DNA from: an uncultured Gammaproteobacteria bacterium
GTDB taxonomy: Bacteria; Pseudomonadota; Gammaproteobacteria; UBA4575
Length of the DNA stretch: 64,000 bases
Direction of reading: 5' to 3'
Assembly (NCBI GenBank): GCA_951812785.1
Contig: OX638335.1
Location: 1,755,653 to 1,819,652 of the forward strand
Part shown: one piece after another, positions 39,532-50,020 of the stretch
How the letters are laid out: every line of letters begins with the position of its first letter
Numbering within the stretch: position 1 is the stretch's first letter
Program-made: the position numbers and the translations under genes
Notes under the pieces: model-generated
Told to the model about the DNA's origin: nothing
Database searches by the model: none
The model's input: the letters and a program-made list of their open reading frames with translations, nothing else

Positions 39532-40878
39532 TTAATGTATCGTTTCGTTTCCAATTAAGTAATTCACTACATCTTCCATATGCATGGCACGTGAACCTTT
39601 AACCAATATGCAACACCCCGAATTAACCTGATTACTAAGCACCTTACCTAACACCTCATGTTGATTAAAATGAAATCCATCCTCACCAAAACTCTTCACC
39701 GCATGCTTGGCAAGCACCCCCAAGCCAAATAGTTTCTTCACTCCAGCAGACTTTGCTTGCGCACCAATTTGCGCATGAATTGCTTCCGCCTCAATTCCTA
39801 ACTCACCCATATCACCCAACACCAACCACGGTTCTTTTTGCTGCGAGCACAACACCTCTATCGCTGCCTGCAATGAAGCAGGGTTAGCATTATAGGTATC
39901 ATCCATAACGGTAGAACCAGCAATGCCTGCTTTATACTGCAACCTACCTTTCACCTGATCAGCACTCTCAAGCCCTTGCTTGATATCTTGTAGACCTACA
40001 CCTAGCTCATAACTTGCGGCAATCACAGCAAGTGCATTACTTGCATTATGTTTTCCAGGTAGCGGCAAATTAATATCTAGCACTTCACCCCACGCACTAA
40101 CAGATAGGGTATTATTTTGTTTAATTTCTCCACGCACATTGGCGCTTACAGAGAACCCAAATGTGATGGTTTTTAGCCGCTTGGCTTTTTCTAACCACAC
40201 CTCAATATGATTATCATCGGCATTCAGCACGGCGACACCTGATGACTTAACACCATTAATGATTTCGCCTTTAGCTTGCGCTACACCAGCGACTGAGCCA
40301 AAGCCTTCTAAATGAGCTGGGCCTGCATTAGTAATAATTACAATATCTGGCTCAGCTAACCGACTAAGATGATCAATCTCCCCGAAATGATTAGCACCCA
40401 TTTCGATCACCGCAAATCTATTTTTTTCGCGCAAGGTTAGCAATGTCAGCGGCACACCTATATGGTTATTAAAATTGCCTTGGGTATAACAAGTACTACC
40501 AACGCGTGACAGCACGTTACTTAACATTTGCTTTACCGTGGTCTTACCATTACTTCCAGTCACAGCAATAAGCTTGGGATCAACTTTATTTTTCCAAGCT
40601 TGTGCCCAACGCGACAATCCTTTTAATGTGTCATCCACCAATACTTGGGGCAGCTTTGTGGCGACTGGCTTATGCACCAAAACGGCTTGCGCGGCTTGCT
40701 CAACACTTCCATCAATAAATTCATGCCCATCAAAACGATCACCTTCAAGTGCAACAAATAAATCACCTTTATGTAAATTTCGCGTATCAGTCGAGATAGC
40801 AGTAATAGCAACATCATCACCTTGCAATTCACCTTGAGCCATATTTGCAACTTCACTTAAATGCAACCAATTATCCAT
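39532..40878 (-). CDS. murF: UDP-MurNAc-tripeptide--D-Ala-D-Ala ligase
   Basis: The protein has P-loop VTGSNGKTTVKQML, FAVIEMGANHFGEID, and C-terminal MDDTYNANPASLQAA. It attaches the D-Ala-D-Ala made by DdlB. The ATG at 40878 follows GAGG with a 7-bp gap, so I prefer it to a TTG two codons upstream. Its 5' end overlaps the murE stop. Confidence 0.97.
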   Translation of the reverse strand: MDNWLHLSEVANMAQGELQGDDVAITAISTDTRNLHKGDLFVALEGDRFDGHEFIDGSVEQAAQAVLVHKPVATKLPQVLVDDTLKGLSRWAQAWKNKVDPKLIAVTGSNGKTTVKQMLSNVLSRVGSTCYTQGNFNNHIGVPLTLLTLREKNRFAVIEMGANHFGEIDHLSRLAEPDIVIITNAGPAHLEGFGSVAGVAQAKGEIINGVKSSGVAVLNADDNHIEVWLEKAKRLKTITFGFSVSANVRGEIKQNNTLSVSAWGEVLDINLPLPGKHNASNALAVIAASYELGVGLQDIKQGLESADQVKGRLQYKAGIAGSTVMDDTYNANPASLQAAIEVLCSQQKEPWLVLGDMGELGIEAEAIHAQIGAQAKSAGVKKLFGLGVLAKHAVKSFGEDGFHFNQHEVLGKVLSNQVNSGCCILVKGSRAMHMEDVVNYLIGNETIH

Positions 40879-42358
40879 TAGCAAGCCTCGTTAACACTTG
40901 TGTCGCCACATCGACATCATCAAATGCAATTTTCTGATTATTTACATCTTGATATTTCTCATGACCTTTACCAGCAATTAACACTGCATCATTCGCGCTA
41001 GCCATTTCTAACGCATTAACTATCGCATCCCCTCTATCGACAATGACTTTGTAATTATCATTTCCAATACAACCAGAGATTATTTGATTAATAATCTCTT
41101 GCGGATCTTCATTGCGCGGATTATCAGAAGTGATTACTGCAAAATCCGAATATCGCGAGGCCATCTCTCCCATCTGCGAACGTTTGCCCGCATCTCGATT
41201 GCCGCCACAACCAAAAACACAGATCAGTTTTCCTGAGCAGTGCGCACGCACCGCATTTAACGCTGAAAACAAAGCTGCCGGGGTATGCGCATAGTCAACA
41301 ATCACAACAACGCCAGTTTGGGAGGGCACAGCTTGCATGCGCCCAGGCACAGCCTCTAAACTATTTAGCGCTTCATCGATTTCTTGATAGCTCTTATCAA
41401 GACTCACCAAAATTGCTGCCACTGCCAACACATTAAGCACGTTAAATTGACCTAGCAACGGTACTTTGACATCAATTAATTGCCGTTTGATAGACAATTG
41501 CATCATTGTCGCATCAGGCAAATATTTGACATCCCGTGCATAAACATCAGCATCAACATTCGCCATGGAAAATGTAATCACATTCAACAAAGAAAATAGC
41601 TGTTCACTCCACTGACAACCTGTTGCATCATCAATATTAATTACTGCGTGCTTTGGCTGGCAGCCAAAAAATAAAGCTGCCTTAGCTTGAATATATTCAT
41701 CTACTGATTTGTGATAATCCAAATGATCACGCGTTATATTTGTTAATACCGCAGTATATATAGGTAAATTTTGTAGCCGCTTTTGCTGAATCCCATGCGA
41801 GGAAGCTTCTATTGCAACTGCTGCACACTTCAAACGATTAAACTTAAGATATTCTCTAGCAATTCGTGACACTGGTGGCGTGGTATGTGTAGCTACTGAA
41901 AGATTAGCCAGACGGCCATAACCCAAAGTTCCAACCAGTCCGCATGCTTCTTGCAATTTCTCTAGTGCTTGTGCAACCAAATGCGCAACAGATGATTTCC
42001 CATCTGTACCAGTAATAGCGATAGTCTTAATATCGTTATCGATTTCACCATAGAAACGCGTCACTATCTCATTTACATGATCAGTCAAATCATCACAACC
42101 AAACATAGGCACTTCACAATCTATTTTCGCATTCTCTACTAACGTTGACGTTTTATAAAATATCGCTACTGCGCCACTAGCAATAGCATCCTGAACATAA
42201 TCAATACCAGAGGTAGCAATAAATAAATCACCTCTCTCTACATCGCCACTGTACTCACTAACCCCTGTCACTCTCACATCTTTACAAGCATCAGCATTGA
42301 CCAAACCATCAAACAATTCGCTTAACAGCATGCCAGTTTGTGTTTCGCGCACACTCAT
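40871..42358 (-). CDS. murE: UDP-MurNAc-L-Ala-D-Glu--meso-diaminopimelate ligase
   Basis: The 495-residue enzyme has the meso-DAP specificity motif DNPRNEDP (about 413-420), so the peptidoglycan is the DAP type. The P-loop reads TGTDGKSS rather than the commoner GTNGKTS, a conservative variant. THTTPPVSR and EASSHGI are also present. It overlaps ftsI and murF by a few bases. Confidence 0.97.
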   Translation of the reverse strand: MSVRETQTGMLLSELFDGLVNADACKDVRVTGVSEYSGDVERGDLFIATSGIDYVQDAIASGAVAIFYKTSTLVENAKIDCEVPMFGCDDLTDHVNEIVTRFYGEIDNDIKTIAITGTDGKSSVAHLVAQALEKLQEACGLVGTLGYGRLANLSVATHTTPPVSRIAREYLKFNRLKCAAVAIEASSHGIQQKRLQNLPIYTAVLTNITRDHLDYHKSVDEYIQAKAALFFGCQPKHAVINIDDATGCQWSEQLFSLLNVITFSMANVDADVYARDVKYLPDATMMQLSIKRQLIDVKVPLLGQFNVLNVLAVAAILVSLDKSYQEIDEALNSLEAVPGRMQAVPSQTGVVVIVDYAHTPAALFSALNAVRAHCSGKLICVFGCGGNRDAGKRSQMGEMASRYSDFAVITSDNPRNEDPQEIINQIISGCIGNDNYKVIVDRGDAIVNALEMASANDAVLIAGKGHEKYQDVNNQKIAFDDVDVATQVLTRLANG

Positions 42359-44070
42359 TGCTCTCTTGGCCTCGCTACTAATAAGTCACGTTTTTTATCA
42401 TTAATAATATCAGGTGGTACATTCATTAAACGCAATGCACCTTCGGTGACTCGCGAAAAAAGAGGCGCTGCTACTTCTCCACCGTAATAACCATCCTTTT
42501 TAATCGGCTGATCAATTAACACAACAACAACTACTTCCGGCTTGTCGGCTGGCGCCATTCCAGCAAATAACGCAATATAATTATCTTTAGAATAACCACC
42601 ATTTTGGGATTTTCGTGAGGTCCCTGTTTTACCCGCAGCGCTATAACCCTGCATACTTGCACGGCTACCAGTTCCTTCTTTAGTAAGGACACCTTTCAGC
42701 ATGTTTCTAACCGCTTTTGCCGTTCTTCCTGACATGACTCGACGTCCTTCAGGAGATTGATCATTAATAACAAAAGAAGCAGGCAAGAGAACACCATCAT
42801 TTGCAATGACCATATAAGCACGCGCCAATTGCAATGCAGTAGTAGACATACCATACCCATAGGCTAATGTTGCACGTTGCGTTTTATTCCAATTAGTATA
42901 GCTAGCAAGCTTCCCTACACGCTCACCTGGAAACCCTGAACCTGTTAACTGACCAAAACCGACAGACTGATATTGATCCCACAGTTGTTTTTGTGACATT
43001 TTTAATGCCACCCGAACCGCACCAACATTACTTGATTTACTTAAGATAGTTTTCATCTCTACCACGCCATAATTCCTATGGTCGCTCACCAGCAAACTCC
43101 CCACATTAAAATAACCTGGCGCTGTATCAATCTTACTATCGATCTTATAAACACCACTTTCAATTGCTGCCGCAATCAGAAATGGTTTAACCGTAGAGCC
43201 TGGCTCGAATAAATCAGTGACAGCACGATTTCGAATCGAGTTTACTTTTGCATTTGAGCGATCATTTGGATTAAATGCAGGCAAGTTGGCCATCACTAAC
43301 ACTTCTCCATTATCAACAGACAGTACAACTACCGAACCTGCTTTAGCACTGTGACGAGTTACCGTACGTTTCAATTCTCTATAAGCTAAATACTGTATAC
43401 GTTTATCAATAGATAACTTTAGACTCTTCCCATGATGCGCTTCTGCCACCAAGCCAATATCGCCAACAACCGTACCCCTGCCATTCTTGAGCACTCGTTT
43501 TTTACCTGGCGAACCATGAAGCCATTCATCAAATGCCAGCTCAACTCCTTCCAAACCTTGATCATCGATGTTCGTCAGCCCTACCACATGTGCAGACATC
43601 TCACCCGTGGGGTAGTAACGTCGATATTCTCTTGCACTCGAAATCCCTCTAACTTTTTTCTGCTCTAGCTCATTTGCGATATTTGGAAATACATGACGCT
43701 TTACATATACAAATTGCTTATCTTTTCTTTTTTGCAGTTTTTCAGTAAGTGTATTTTTATTGAGGCCCAGCACACTTGCCGCATCTGCCACTGACTGTGG
43801 ATTTGCTAATGCCGTTTTTGGATGCGCCCATATTGAGTAAACCGGTGTACTAATCGCTAATGCTTCTCCATGACGGTCAGTAATCACTCCACGGTTAGCA
43901 GGTATTTCAACTGTACGTATGTGTCGATTTGAACCTTCTTCATTATAAAAATCAGCGTGTAAAAGCTGTAGCTGAGCCGCACGTGCAAACAACAACATAA
44001 ACATGCAGAAAACAGCAAATAAAAGCAGATATCTACGTCCGGCAAATACCTTTGCTTTAGATTTTTTCAT
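42355..44070 (-). CDS. ftsI: Septal transpeptidase FtsI (PBP3)
   Basis: The 571-residue bitopic class B penicillin-binding protein has a transmembrane segment (about 13-30) and a pedestal domain. Active-site motifs are SxxK in EPGSTVKPF, SxN in SKSSNVGAV, and KTG in AAGKTGTSRKS. It crosslinks septal peptidoglycan together with FtsW. Start and stop overlap the neighbouring genes by 4 bp each. Confidence 0.98.
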   Translation of the reverse strand: MKKSKAKVFAGRRYLLLFAVFCMFMLLFARAAQLQLLHADFYNEEGSNRHIRTVEIPANRGVITDRHGEALAISTPVYSIWAHPKTALANPQSVADAASVLGLNKNTLTEKLQKRKDKQFVYVKRHVFPNIANELEQKKVRGISSAREYRRYYPTGEMSAHVVGLTNIDDQGLEGVELAFDEWLHGSPGKKRVLKNGRGTVVGDIGLVAEAHHGKSLKLSIDKRIQYLAYRELKRTVTRHSAKAGSVVVLSVDNGEVLVMANLPAFNPNDRSNAKVNSIRNRAVTDLFEPGSTVKPFLIAAAIESGVYKIDSKIDTAPGYFNVGSLLVSDHRNYGVVEMKTILSKSSNVGAVRVALKMSQKQLWDQYQSVGFGQLTGSGFPGERVGKLASYTNWNKTQRATLAYGYGMSTTALQLARAYMVIANDGVLLPASFVINDQSPEGRRVMSGRTAKAVRNMLKGVLTKEGTGSRASMQGYSAAGKTGTSRKSQNGGYSKDNYIALFAGMAPADKPEVVVVVLIDQPIKKDGYYGGEVAAPLFSRVTEGALRLMNVPPDIINDKKRDLLVARPREQ

Positions 44071-44339
44071 TTTGATTTCAGCTCCAACATCACCACATCA
44101 GAATGACTCACTAGATGCATCCCCAACTCAGTATTAGCAATTTGCTCTATGCGTGCTTGATTAGACCAAGCACTCTCTTCTAGCAACAGTTGCTCCCATT
44201 CAGTTTGCAACTGTGATCCCGTTTCTTGTAACACCTGCAATTCAACAAAGTATCTTCTCTGCAAGTGCTTGCTATACACCAAACCAAAAGCACTAATAAC
44301 TACCAATAAATAAAAACCCAACAGTGCAACTAATTTCAC
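44067..44339 (-). CDS. ftsL: Cell division protein FtsL
   Basis: The 90-residue bitopic protein has a single membrane segment (about 3-22) followed by a periplasmic coiled coil (LQRRYFVELQVLQETGSQLQ). FtsL forms a complex with FtsB and FtsQ and activates FtsWI. Assigned by size, topology and position between rsmH and ftsI; sequence identity in this family is low. Confidence 0.9.
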   Translation of the reverse strand: MKLVALLGFYLLVVISAFGLVYSKHLQRRYFVELQVLQETGSQLQTEWEQLLLEESAWSNQARIEQIANTELGMHLVSHSDVVMLELKSK

Positions 44340-45268
44340 TTGAGCACTTTTTCAGCAATACGGAGACGCCCACTTCTAGCACGTGGATTTACTTTTAATT
44401 CTTGTTCGGAAGGACGAATGAGCTTTCCCACCGATTTCAAATGATCATTCAACTCTGGCATCACTGGTAATTTAGGCAATAAGTCCTGTTGCTTAGTATC
44501 ACGAATGAAACGCTTAACTATTCGATCTTCTAAACTATGAAAACTAATTACCGCTAAGCGCCCTCCACCATTTAAAAAATCAAATGCAGCATCTAATCCT
44601 TTATGTAGTGACTGCAATTCTTGGTTAATTGCTATTCTTATCGCCTGAAACGTTCCCGTCGCAGGATGTGTCCCCTGATAATTAGATGGATAACAGTCCT
44701 TGACAATTTCCGCCAATTGTTTGGTTGTCTTGATAGCAGAAACTTGTTGCTGATCAAATATCTTGTTGGCAATTTTTTTTGCGTGTCGCTCTTCACCAAA
44801 CTCAAATAATACTGTTATCAACTCTTTTGCAGAAACACTTGCCAACCACTCTGCTGCCGTGTCACCTGCACTTGTATTCATGCGCATATCTAACGGGCCA
44901 TCATGACTAAAACTAAAGCCTCTCTGCGCTTCATCCAATTGCGGAGAAGACACACCCAAGTCAAAAAAAATACCATCAACCTTAGCCAGCAAATCATGAT
45001 CTCTCCCTACTTCAGCTAGATTGGCAAATGTTTGATGAATTATCTTTACTCTTTCATCGCTGCCAAATTTTTGTTGCGCATATTCAATTGCGCTAGGATC
45101 TTGATCCAACAAAAATAGTTGTCCTTTGTTAGTCAGACCTTCGAGTAACAACTGACTATGCCCACCGCGCCCAAAAGTACAATCTATATAGGTGCCATCA
45201 CCTTTAATCCGCAAGCCTTGTATAGACTCATGTAGCAAAACGGGCACATGAGTTGAAGTCGCTGGCAT
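44336..45268 (-). CDS. rsmH: 16S rRNA m4C1402 methyltransferase
   Basis: The 310-residue SAM-dependent methyltransferase has HVPVLLHESIQGL, the SAM loop YIDCTFGRGGHS, GIFFDLGVSSPQLD, and AVISFHSLEDRIVK. It N4-methylates C1402 of 16S rRNA. RsmI, whose gene is broken at 46398-47128, 2'-O-methylates the same nucleotide, so this genome may retain only one of the two modifications. Confidence 0.97.
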   Translation of the reverse strand: MPATSTHVPVLLHESIQGLRIKGDGTYIDCTFGRGGHSQLLLEGLTNKGQLFLLDQDPSAIEYAQQKFGSDERVKIIHQTFANLAEVGRDHDLLAKVDGIFFDLGVSSPQLDEAQRGFSFSHDGPLDMRMNTSAGDTAAEWLASVSAKELITVLFEFGEERHAKKIANKIFDQQQVSAIKTTKQLAEIVKDCYPSNYQGTHPATGTFQAIRIAINQELQSLHKGLDAAFDFLNGGGRLAVISFHSLEDRIVKRFIRDTKQQDLLPKLPVMPELNDHLKSVGKLIRPSEQELKVNPRARSGRLRIAEKVLK

Positions 45269-45274
45269 GCGTAT

Positions 45275-45727
45275 TTAAACGCTTAAATGTTCTAGCGCAG
45301 ATTCATCTGCTGCTGAGTTTGCCTCTTCTTGCAACCACCCTTCACATGAGTCGTGCCATCTTGTTTGATCCCACAGCTCAAATTTATTGCCTTGTCCTAC
45401 TAAGCAAACATTCTTTTTTAGCCCAGCGAAATCACGTAGTTCTTGAGGAAGTAAAATCCGGCATTGACCATCCATCTCGCGTGGTTTAGCGTGTCCCAGA
45501 TAAAGTCGATGCCAGCGACGCACTTGCTTACCAACATTAGGCAATGCTCGAAGATCAGCTTCAAAACGCTCCCACTCGGGTAAAGGGTAAATGAGCAAAC
45601 AACGGTCAACATCAACAGTGATTACAATTTGTCCGCCACAGGCAGCATTGACGGCATCACGATACTCTGTAGGTACTGTAATGCGCGACTTTGCGTCAAT
45701 TGTTGTTGCGGTGATGCCTCGAAACAT
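45275..45727 (-). CDS. mraZ: Transcriptional regulator MraZ
   Basis: The 150-residue protein has two SpoVT/AbrB-like repeats: ATTIDAKSRITVPTEYRD (N-terminal) and the second, DGQCRILLPQELRD, centre. MraZ forms a ring and binds repeats in its own promoter to repress the dcw operon. The matching boxes lie immediately upstream. GGAAGAAC precedes the ATG. Confidence 0.97.
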   Translation of the reverse strand: MFRGITATTIDAKSRITVPTEYRDAVNAACGGQIVITVDVDRCLLIYPLPEWERFEADLRALPNVGKQVRRWHRLYLGHAKPREMDGQCRILLPQELRDFAGLKKNVCLVGQGNKFELWDQTRWHDSCEGWLQEEANSAADESALEHLSV

Positions 45728-45750
45728 TTTTGTTCTTCCACTCTGGAAAT

Positions 45751-45775
45751 ATCACTAAAAACCACTTTTACCCAC
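45751..45775 (-). promoter_or_regulatory. MraZ-binding repeats
   Basis: On the minus strand GTGGG, GTGGT and GTGAT are spaced exactly 10 bp apart (rc of 45771-45775, 45761-45765, 45751-45755), the known spacing of MraZ boxes (TGGGN with 5-bp spacers). They sit just downstream of the predicted start of transcription, which suits autorepression. Confidence 0.75.
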
Positions 45776-45783
45776 ATTTATAC

Positions 45784-45812
45784 ACTATAGAAATCAAGAG
45801 AGTAAAAAGCAA
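45784..45812 (-). promoter_or_regulatory. Sigma-70-type promoter of mraZ/dcw cluster
   Basis: On the minus strand TTGCTT (rc of 45807-45812), a 17-bp spacer and TATAGT (rc of 45784-45789) form a good sigma-70 promoter. It is immediately upstream of the MraZ boxes and 57 bp from the mraZ ATG. Confidence 0.65.
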
Positions 45813-45971
45813 GCTAAATTGGGCTGTTTGTCGAGAATTTTGCCTTGCAAGACAATTACTTACTGGATATTTATAGGAAAAATTTTAGCGGAAATTTATG
45901 CTAATTAAAGGCTTGTGGGTCTTTAGCGAGAAATTACTTTAACTTTGTGATATGGAAGAACGATTAAAGTA

Positions 45972-46330
45972 TGAGAGTCGGTCAATAAGCCGGGTTTTGT
46001 CGTGGACAATCATTCATCTGAGATGCCTGTCGCCAGACACCTTAAGCGACCTACCCGAGAACCATGTGGACCACATGCGGTTGAAAAACAACCCGTTCTC
46101 CTATTTGGTCTTGCTCCGAGCGGGGTTTACCATGCCGTTCATGTTGCCATCAACGCGGTGCGCTCTTACCGCACCATTTCACCCTTACCCATATAAATAC
46201 AGGCGGTTTATTTTCTGCTGCACTTTCCATGGGCTTACACCCTCCAGGCGTTACCTGGCGCCCTGTCCTATGGAGCCCGGACTTTCCTCTATTGATTTAA
46301 ACAACAGCGACTGCCTCGACCAACTCTCTA
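45972..46330 (-). ncRNA. rnpB: RNase P RNA (type A)
   Basis: The minus strand contains the universal conserved pieces of bacterial RNase P RNA: GAGGAAAGTCCGGGCTCC near the 5' end, then ACAGGGCGCCAGGTAACGCC, GGGTAAGGGTGAAATGGTGC, and AACCCGGCTTATTGACCG near the 3' end. Helix P1 pairs GAGTTGGTC near 46326 with GACCGACTC near 45975 (one G-U pair). The RNA is about 359 nt; exact ends are not certain. It processes tRNA 5' ends. Position between rsmI and mraZ is typical. Confidence 0.96.
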
Positions 46331-46337
46331 AGTAACT

Positions 46338-46365
46338 GTATCACTAAACGATTTGCGGTATCACT
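46338..46365 (-). promoter_or_regulatory. Direct repeat in rnpB upstream region
   Basis: GTATCACT occurs at 46338-46345 and again at 46358-46365, exactly 20 bp (two helical turns) apart, just upstream of the rnpB 5' end. It overlaps where the promoter must be. It could be an operator or chance. Confidence 0.3.
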
Positions 46366-46397
46366 GCCAAAAATCAATAGTTTAATTCCAGATCACG

Positions 46398-47128
46398 CTA
46401 GCCATTTGAATAGTACTCACTAGCTAAATCATACAAGATGTTCTTAGGCAAAGAGGTCAAACTCATCGCCAAACTAACTACATCTTTGTGACTCATTTTA
46501 GAAGCTACTTTAGAGAATAATAAACGCATATTTTGCAGCTCTATAGTGTTTTGTTCGCTGCCATCGGCCCCCTCAATGACCACAATAAATTCTCCTTTTA
46601 GCGCAATCGTTTCATTGTTTAGTTGCCCTAATATTTGCTGCACTTCGCCAGACACGATTTACTCATGCATTTTAGTTAATTCAGTTGTTGTAATCGGCTA
46701 GTCCGGGCAGAACGCTTAGGGGGCAGGAACCCCTCAAAGGAGAATCGAGTAATATTGAAATCATTAACAGATAAAGCAGTTATAGCGGCACACGCTCCAG
46801 GAATAGGCACAATCCCTACACCATGCTGGCAACACGCTGCAACTAACGAATGCCCAGGATCACTGACTAAAGGAGTGCCCGCATCGGTAACTAAAGCTAT
46901 ATCTCTACCTTGCTCGAGTTCGAGCAATAATTGTGGATCACGTTGCGAGGCATTATGTTGATGATACGAAATCAGCGGAGTGGAAATTCCATGAGCACTA
47001 AAAAGCTTCTTGGTCACGCGTGTATCTTCGGCAGCAACTAATGCCACTTTTTCTAAGATATCAAGAGCACGTAAAGTGATATCCTTAAGATTTCCAATTG
47101 GGGTTGCAACAATATACAGTGTGGCCAA
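46398..47128 (-). pseudogene. rsmI: 16S rRNA C1402 2'-O-methyltransferase RsmI, broken
   Basis: The 5' piece (47128 to about 46676) starts MATLYIVATPIGNLKDITLRAL and runs through ALVTDAGTPLVSDPG and FEGFLPPKRSARTSRLQQL, the family's N-terminal domain. The 3' piece (about 46690-46398) carries ELTKMHE, a TAA stop, then VSGEVQQILGQL...LKGEFIVVIEG and the C-terminal helical domain. About 35-40 codons between SRLQQL and the conserved ELTK are missing and the frame is shifted. A second, independent lesion is an in-frame TAA right after ELTKMHE. Two lesions make a true pseudogene more likely than a single sequencing slip. Divergent from lpoA, as in E. coli. Confidence 0.88.
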
Positions 47129-47179
47129 ATTTTCACCTCAAGACCTTAGTAACACGATTAAATTAAATAACAAAAATCC

Positions 47180-49066
47180 ATGAATAATAAAGTCCGACAC
47201 ACCATAGCACATTGCTTGATTTTGATTATATTCACGCTGTTTATAAGCAGCTGTGGCACAGGCCTGCAGACCAAGCCAGAAATGCAATCAGCTAACCCTG
47301 ATATCAGGAAGGCTGAAAAGTTTACCAAGCAAAGTCAATATCAAAAAGCAGCTGAAATTTACTGGCAAGTATCGCAAACTGAATCATCTCCGCAAAAAGA
47401 ACAGTTCCAACTACAAGCGGCCGAGCTATCTGTCTCAGCCGGCAATTACGATCTTGCCCAGCAGTATGTTAATTTAATTAACGAACAAAACTTAACATTT
47501 GAATTGATTCCTCGCAAACGCATTGCACAATCAAACATTGCTATACAGCAAGAGCATTTCAGCGAAGTACTATCTTTATTACCAGAACCACTCACGATGC
47601 GTGCACCTACGCACATGGCGGAGATTCTTGAATTGCGCGCCCAAGCGCTTAATGGTGTTGGCGATATACACGCTAGCTTAAAGACAAGAACGGAATTATC
47701 AAGTCATCTCAATAATGGCTCGAACGCTTCTTATAATCAAAATGAAATTTGGCGCTTATTAGCACTGGCCCGAAATGAAGAATTGGTCTCGTGGTTAAAC
47801 ATCAGCGGCCAGGAACTTACTGGGTGGATTGAACTTGCACAAACTAAACGTGCACCCTATTCAAGTATTGAACAACTTAATTATGCACTCAATGATTGGC
47901 GCAGCACTCATCCAAACCATCCTGCTTCAGATGATTTTCTCACTTCTATATTAGAAAGTTTTGAAAATTTCTTTTCAGTTCCAGAAAAAATTGCTTTATT
48001 GTTGCCAATAACAGGCCGCTACGCAAAGATTGCTGATGTGATTTATGCAGGCATCATTTCCGCAAGAGAATTACACACAGAAGATCAGTACGCTCCGCAT
48101 ATCGAACTATATGATACTGGCGATAACCCTATTGATATTCTTTACCACTACCAACGTGCAGTAGATGATGGTGCAGACTTTGTCATTGGTCCCTTAAAGA
48201 AAGAATCCGTAGAGTTGCTAGCCCAACAAACAAAACTACCCGTACCAGTGTTAACGCTTAACTATATTTCAGGCTACGCACAAGCACCGAGTAATTTATT
48301 TCAATTCGGCTTACTGCCTGAAGATGAAGCCACGCAGGTAGCTGAACGCGCCTCGCTAGACGAACACGTTAGTGCGATTATACTGACGCCTAGCGGGGAA
48401 TGGGGACAAAGATTAGCTAATGCATTCCAATCGCGCTTTGAACAGCTCAATGGAATTGTACTAGGCATTCAGCACTATAATTCTAGTAACACTGATTTTT
48501 CAACACCATTAAAGATAGCTTTACAACTAGATCAAAGTGAATCACGTTACCGCAAGCTGAGATCAACACTAGGACAGAATCTTGAATTTGAACCGCGAAG
48601 ACGCCAAGATGTAGACATGGTGTTTATGATTGCATCTCCTCGTACCGCTCGCTTAATTCGCCCTCAAATTAATTATTACTATGCGACAGATTTACCCGTC
48701 TATAGCACCTCACATGTATTCTCAGGCATTGAGAATGTGTCTAGAGATCAAGATGTGAATGGTGTTTTATATTGCGATATCCCTTGGTTATTAAAACCGT
48801 CCGCAGACCATGAAATTATGCGCGAATTACTAGAACTCGAAGCTGGCGGAACATACCAATTACTACCTAGATTTGCGGCACTCGGCATTGATGCCTACTA
48901 CTTGCCGCTCAAATTAGCTGAGCTTGCAGCATTACCTTATGAACGCTATAACGGCCTCACAGGAAAACTTAAAATTCAAGAGGGCAATAAAATTTTCCGC
49001 GAACTTAATTGGGCTAAATTTGTGAATGGTAAACCTACACTACTGCCACAATTCTCCAACGAGTAG
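47180..49066 (+). CDS. lpoA: Penicillin-binding protein activator LpoA (YraM)
   Basis: The 628-residue lipoprotein has signal peptide and lipobox LFISSC (Cys about 25). An N-terminal TPR-like half (about 40-250) is followed by a C-terminal periplasmic-binding-like half (about 270-600): KIALLLPITGRYAKIADVIYAGI, and FVIGPLKKESVELLAQ. LpoA sits in the outer membrane and activates PBP1A. Context rsmI|lpoA-yraN-diaA matches the E. coli order. Confidence 0.93.
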   Translation: MNNKVRHTIAHCLILIIFTLFISSCGTGLQTKPEMQSANPDIRKAEKFTKQSQYQKAAEIYWQVSQTESSPQKEQFQLQAAELSVSAGNYDLAQQYVNLINEQNLTFELIPRKRIAQSNIAIQQEHFSEVLSLLPEPLTMRAPTHMAEILELRAQALNGVGDIHASLKTRTELSSHLNNGSNASYNQNEIWRLLALARNEELVSWLNISGQELTGWIELAQTKRAPYSSIEQLNYALNDWRSTHPNHPASDDFLTSILESFENFFSVPEKIALLLPITGRYAKIADVIYAGIISARELHTEDQYAPHIELYDTGDNPIDILYHYQRAVDDGADFVIGPLKKESVELLAQQTKLPVPVLTLNYISGYAQAPSNLFQFGLLPEDEATQVAERASLDEHVSAIILTPSGEWGQRLANAFQSRFEQLNGIVLGIQHYNSSNTDFSTPLKIALQLDQSESRYRKLRSTLGQNLEFEPRRRQDVDMVFMIASPRTARLIRPQINYYYATDLPVYSTSHVFSGIENVSRDQDVNGVLYCDIPWLLKPSADHEIMRELLELEAGGTYQLLPRFAALGIDAYYLPLKLAELAALPYERYNGLTGKLKIQEGNKIFRELNWAKFVNGKPTLLPQFSNE

Positions 49067-49078
49067 TCTTATCACTAC

Positions 49079-50016
<938 letters not shown>

Positions 50017-50020
50017 ATTA

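Noticed and set aside
45930-45970. Terminator after rnpB (ACTTTAA...TTAAAGT)
   Set aside because: AT-only 7-bp stem with a 21-base loop and no U-tract; too weak to call.
45952-46335. 127-codon frame on the plus strand
   Set aside because: It is the complement of RNase P RNA, whose conserved pieces are all present on the minus strand.
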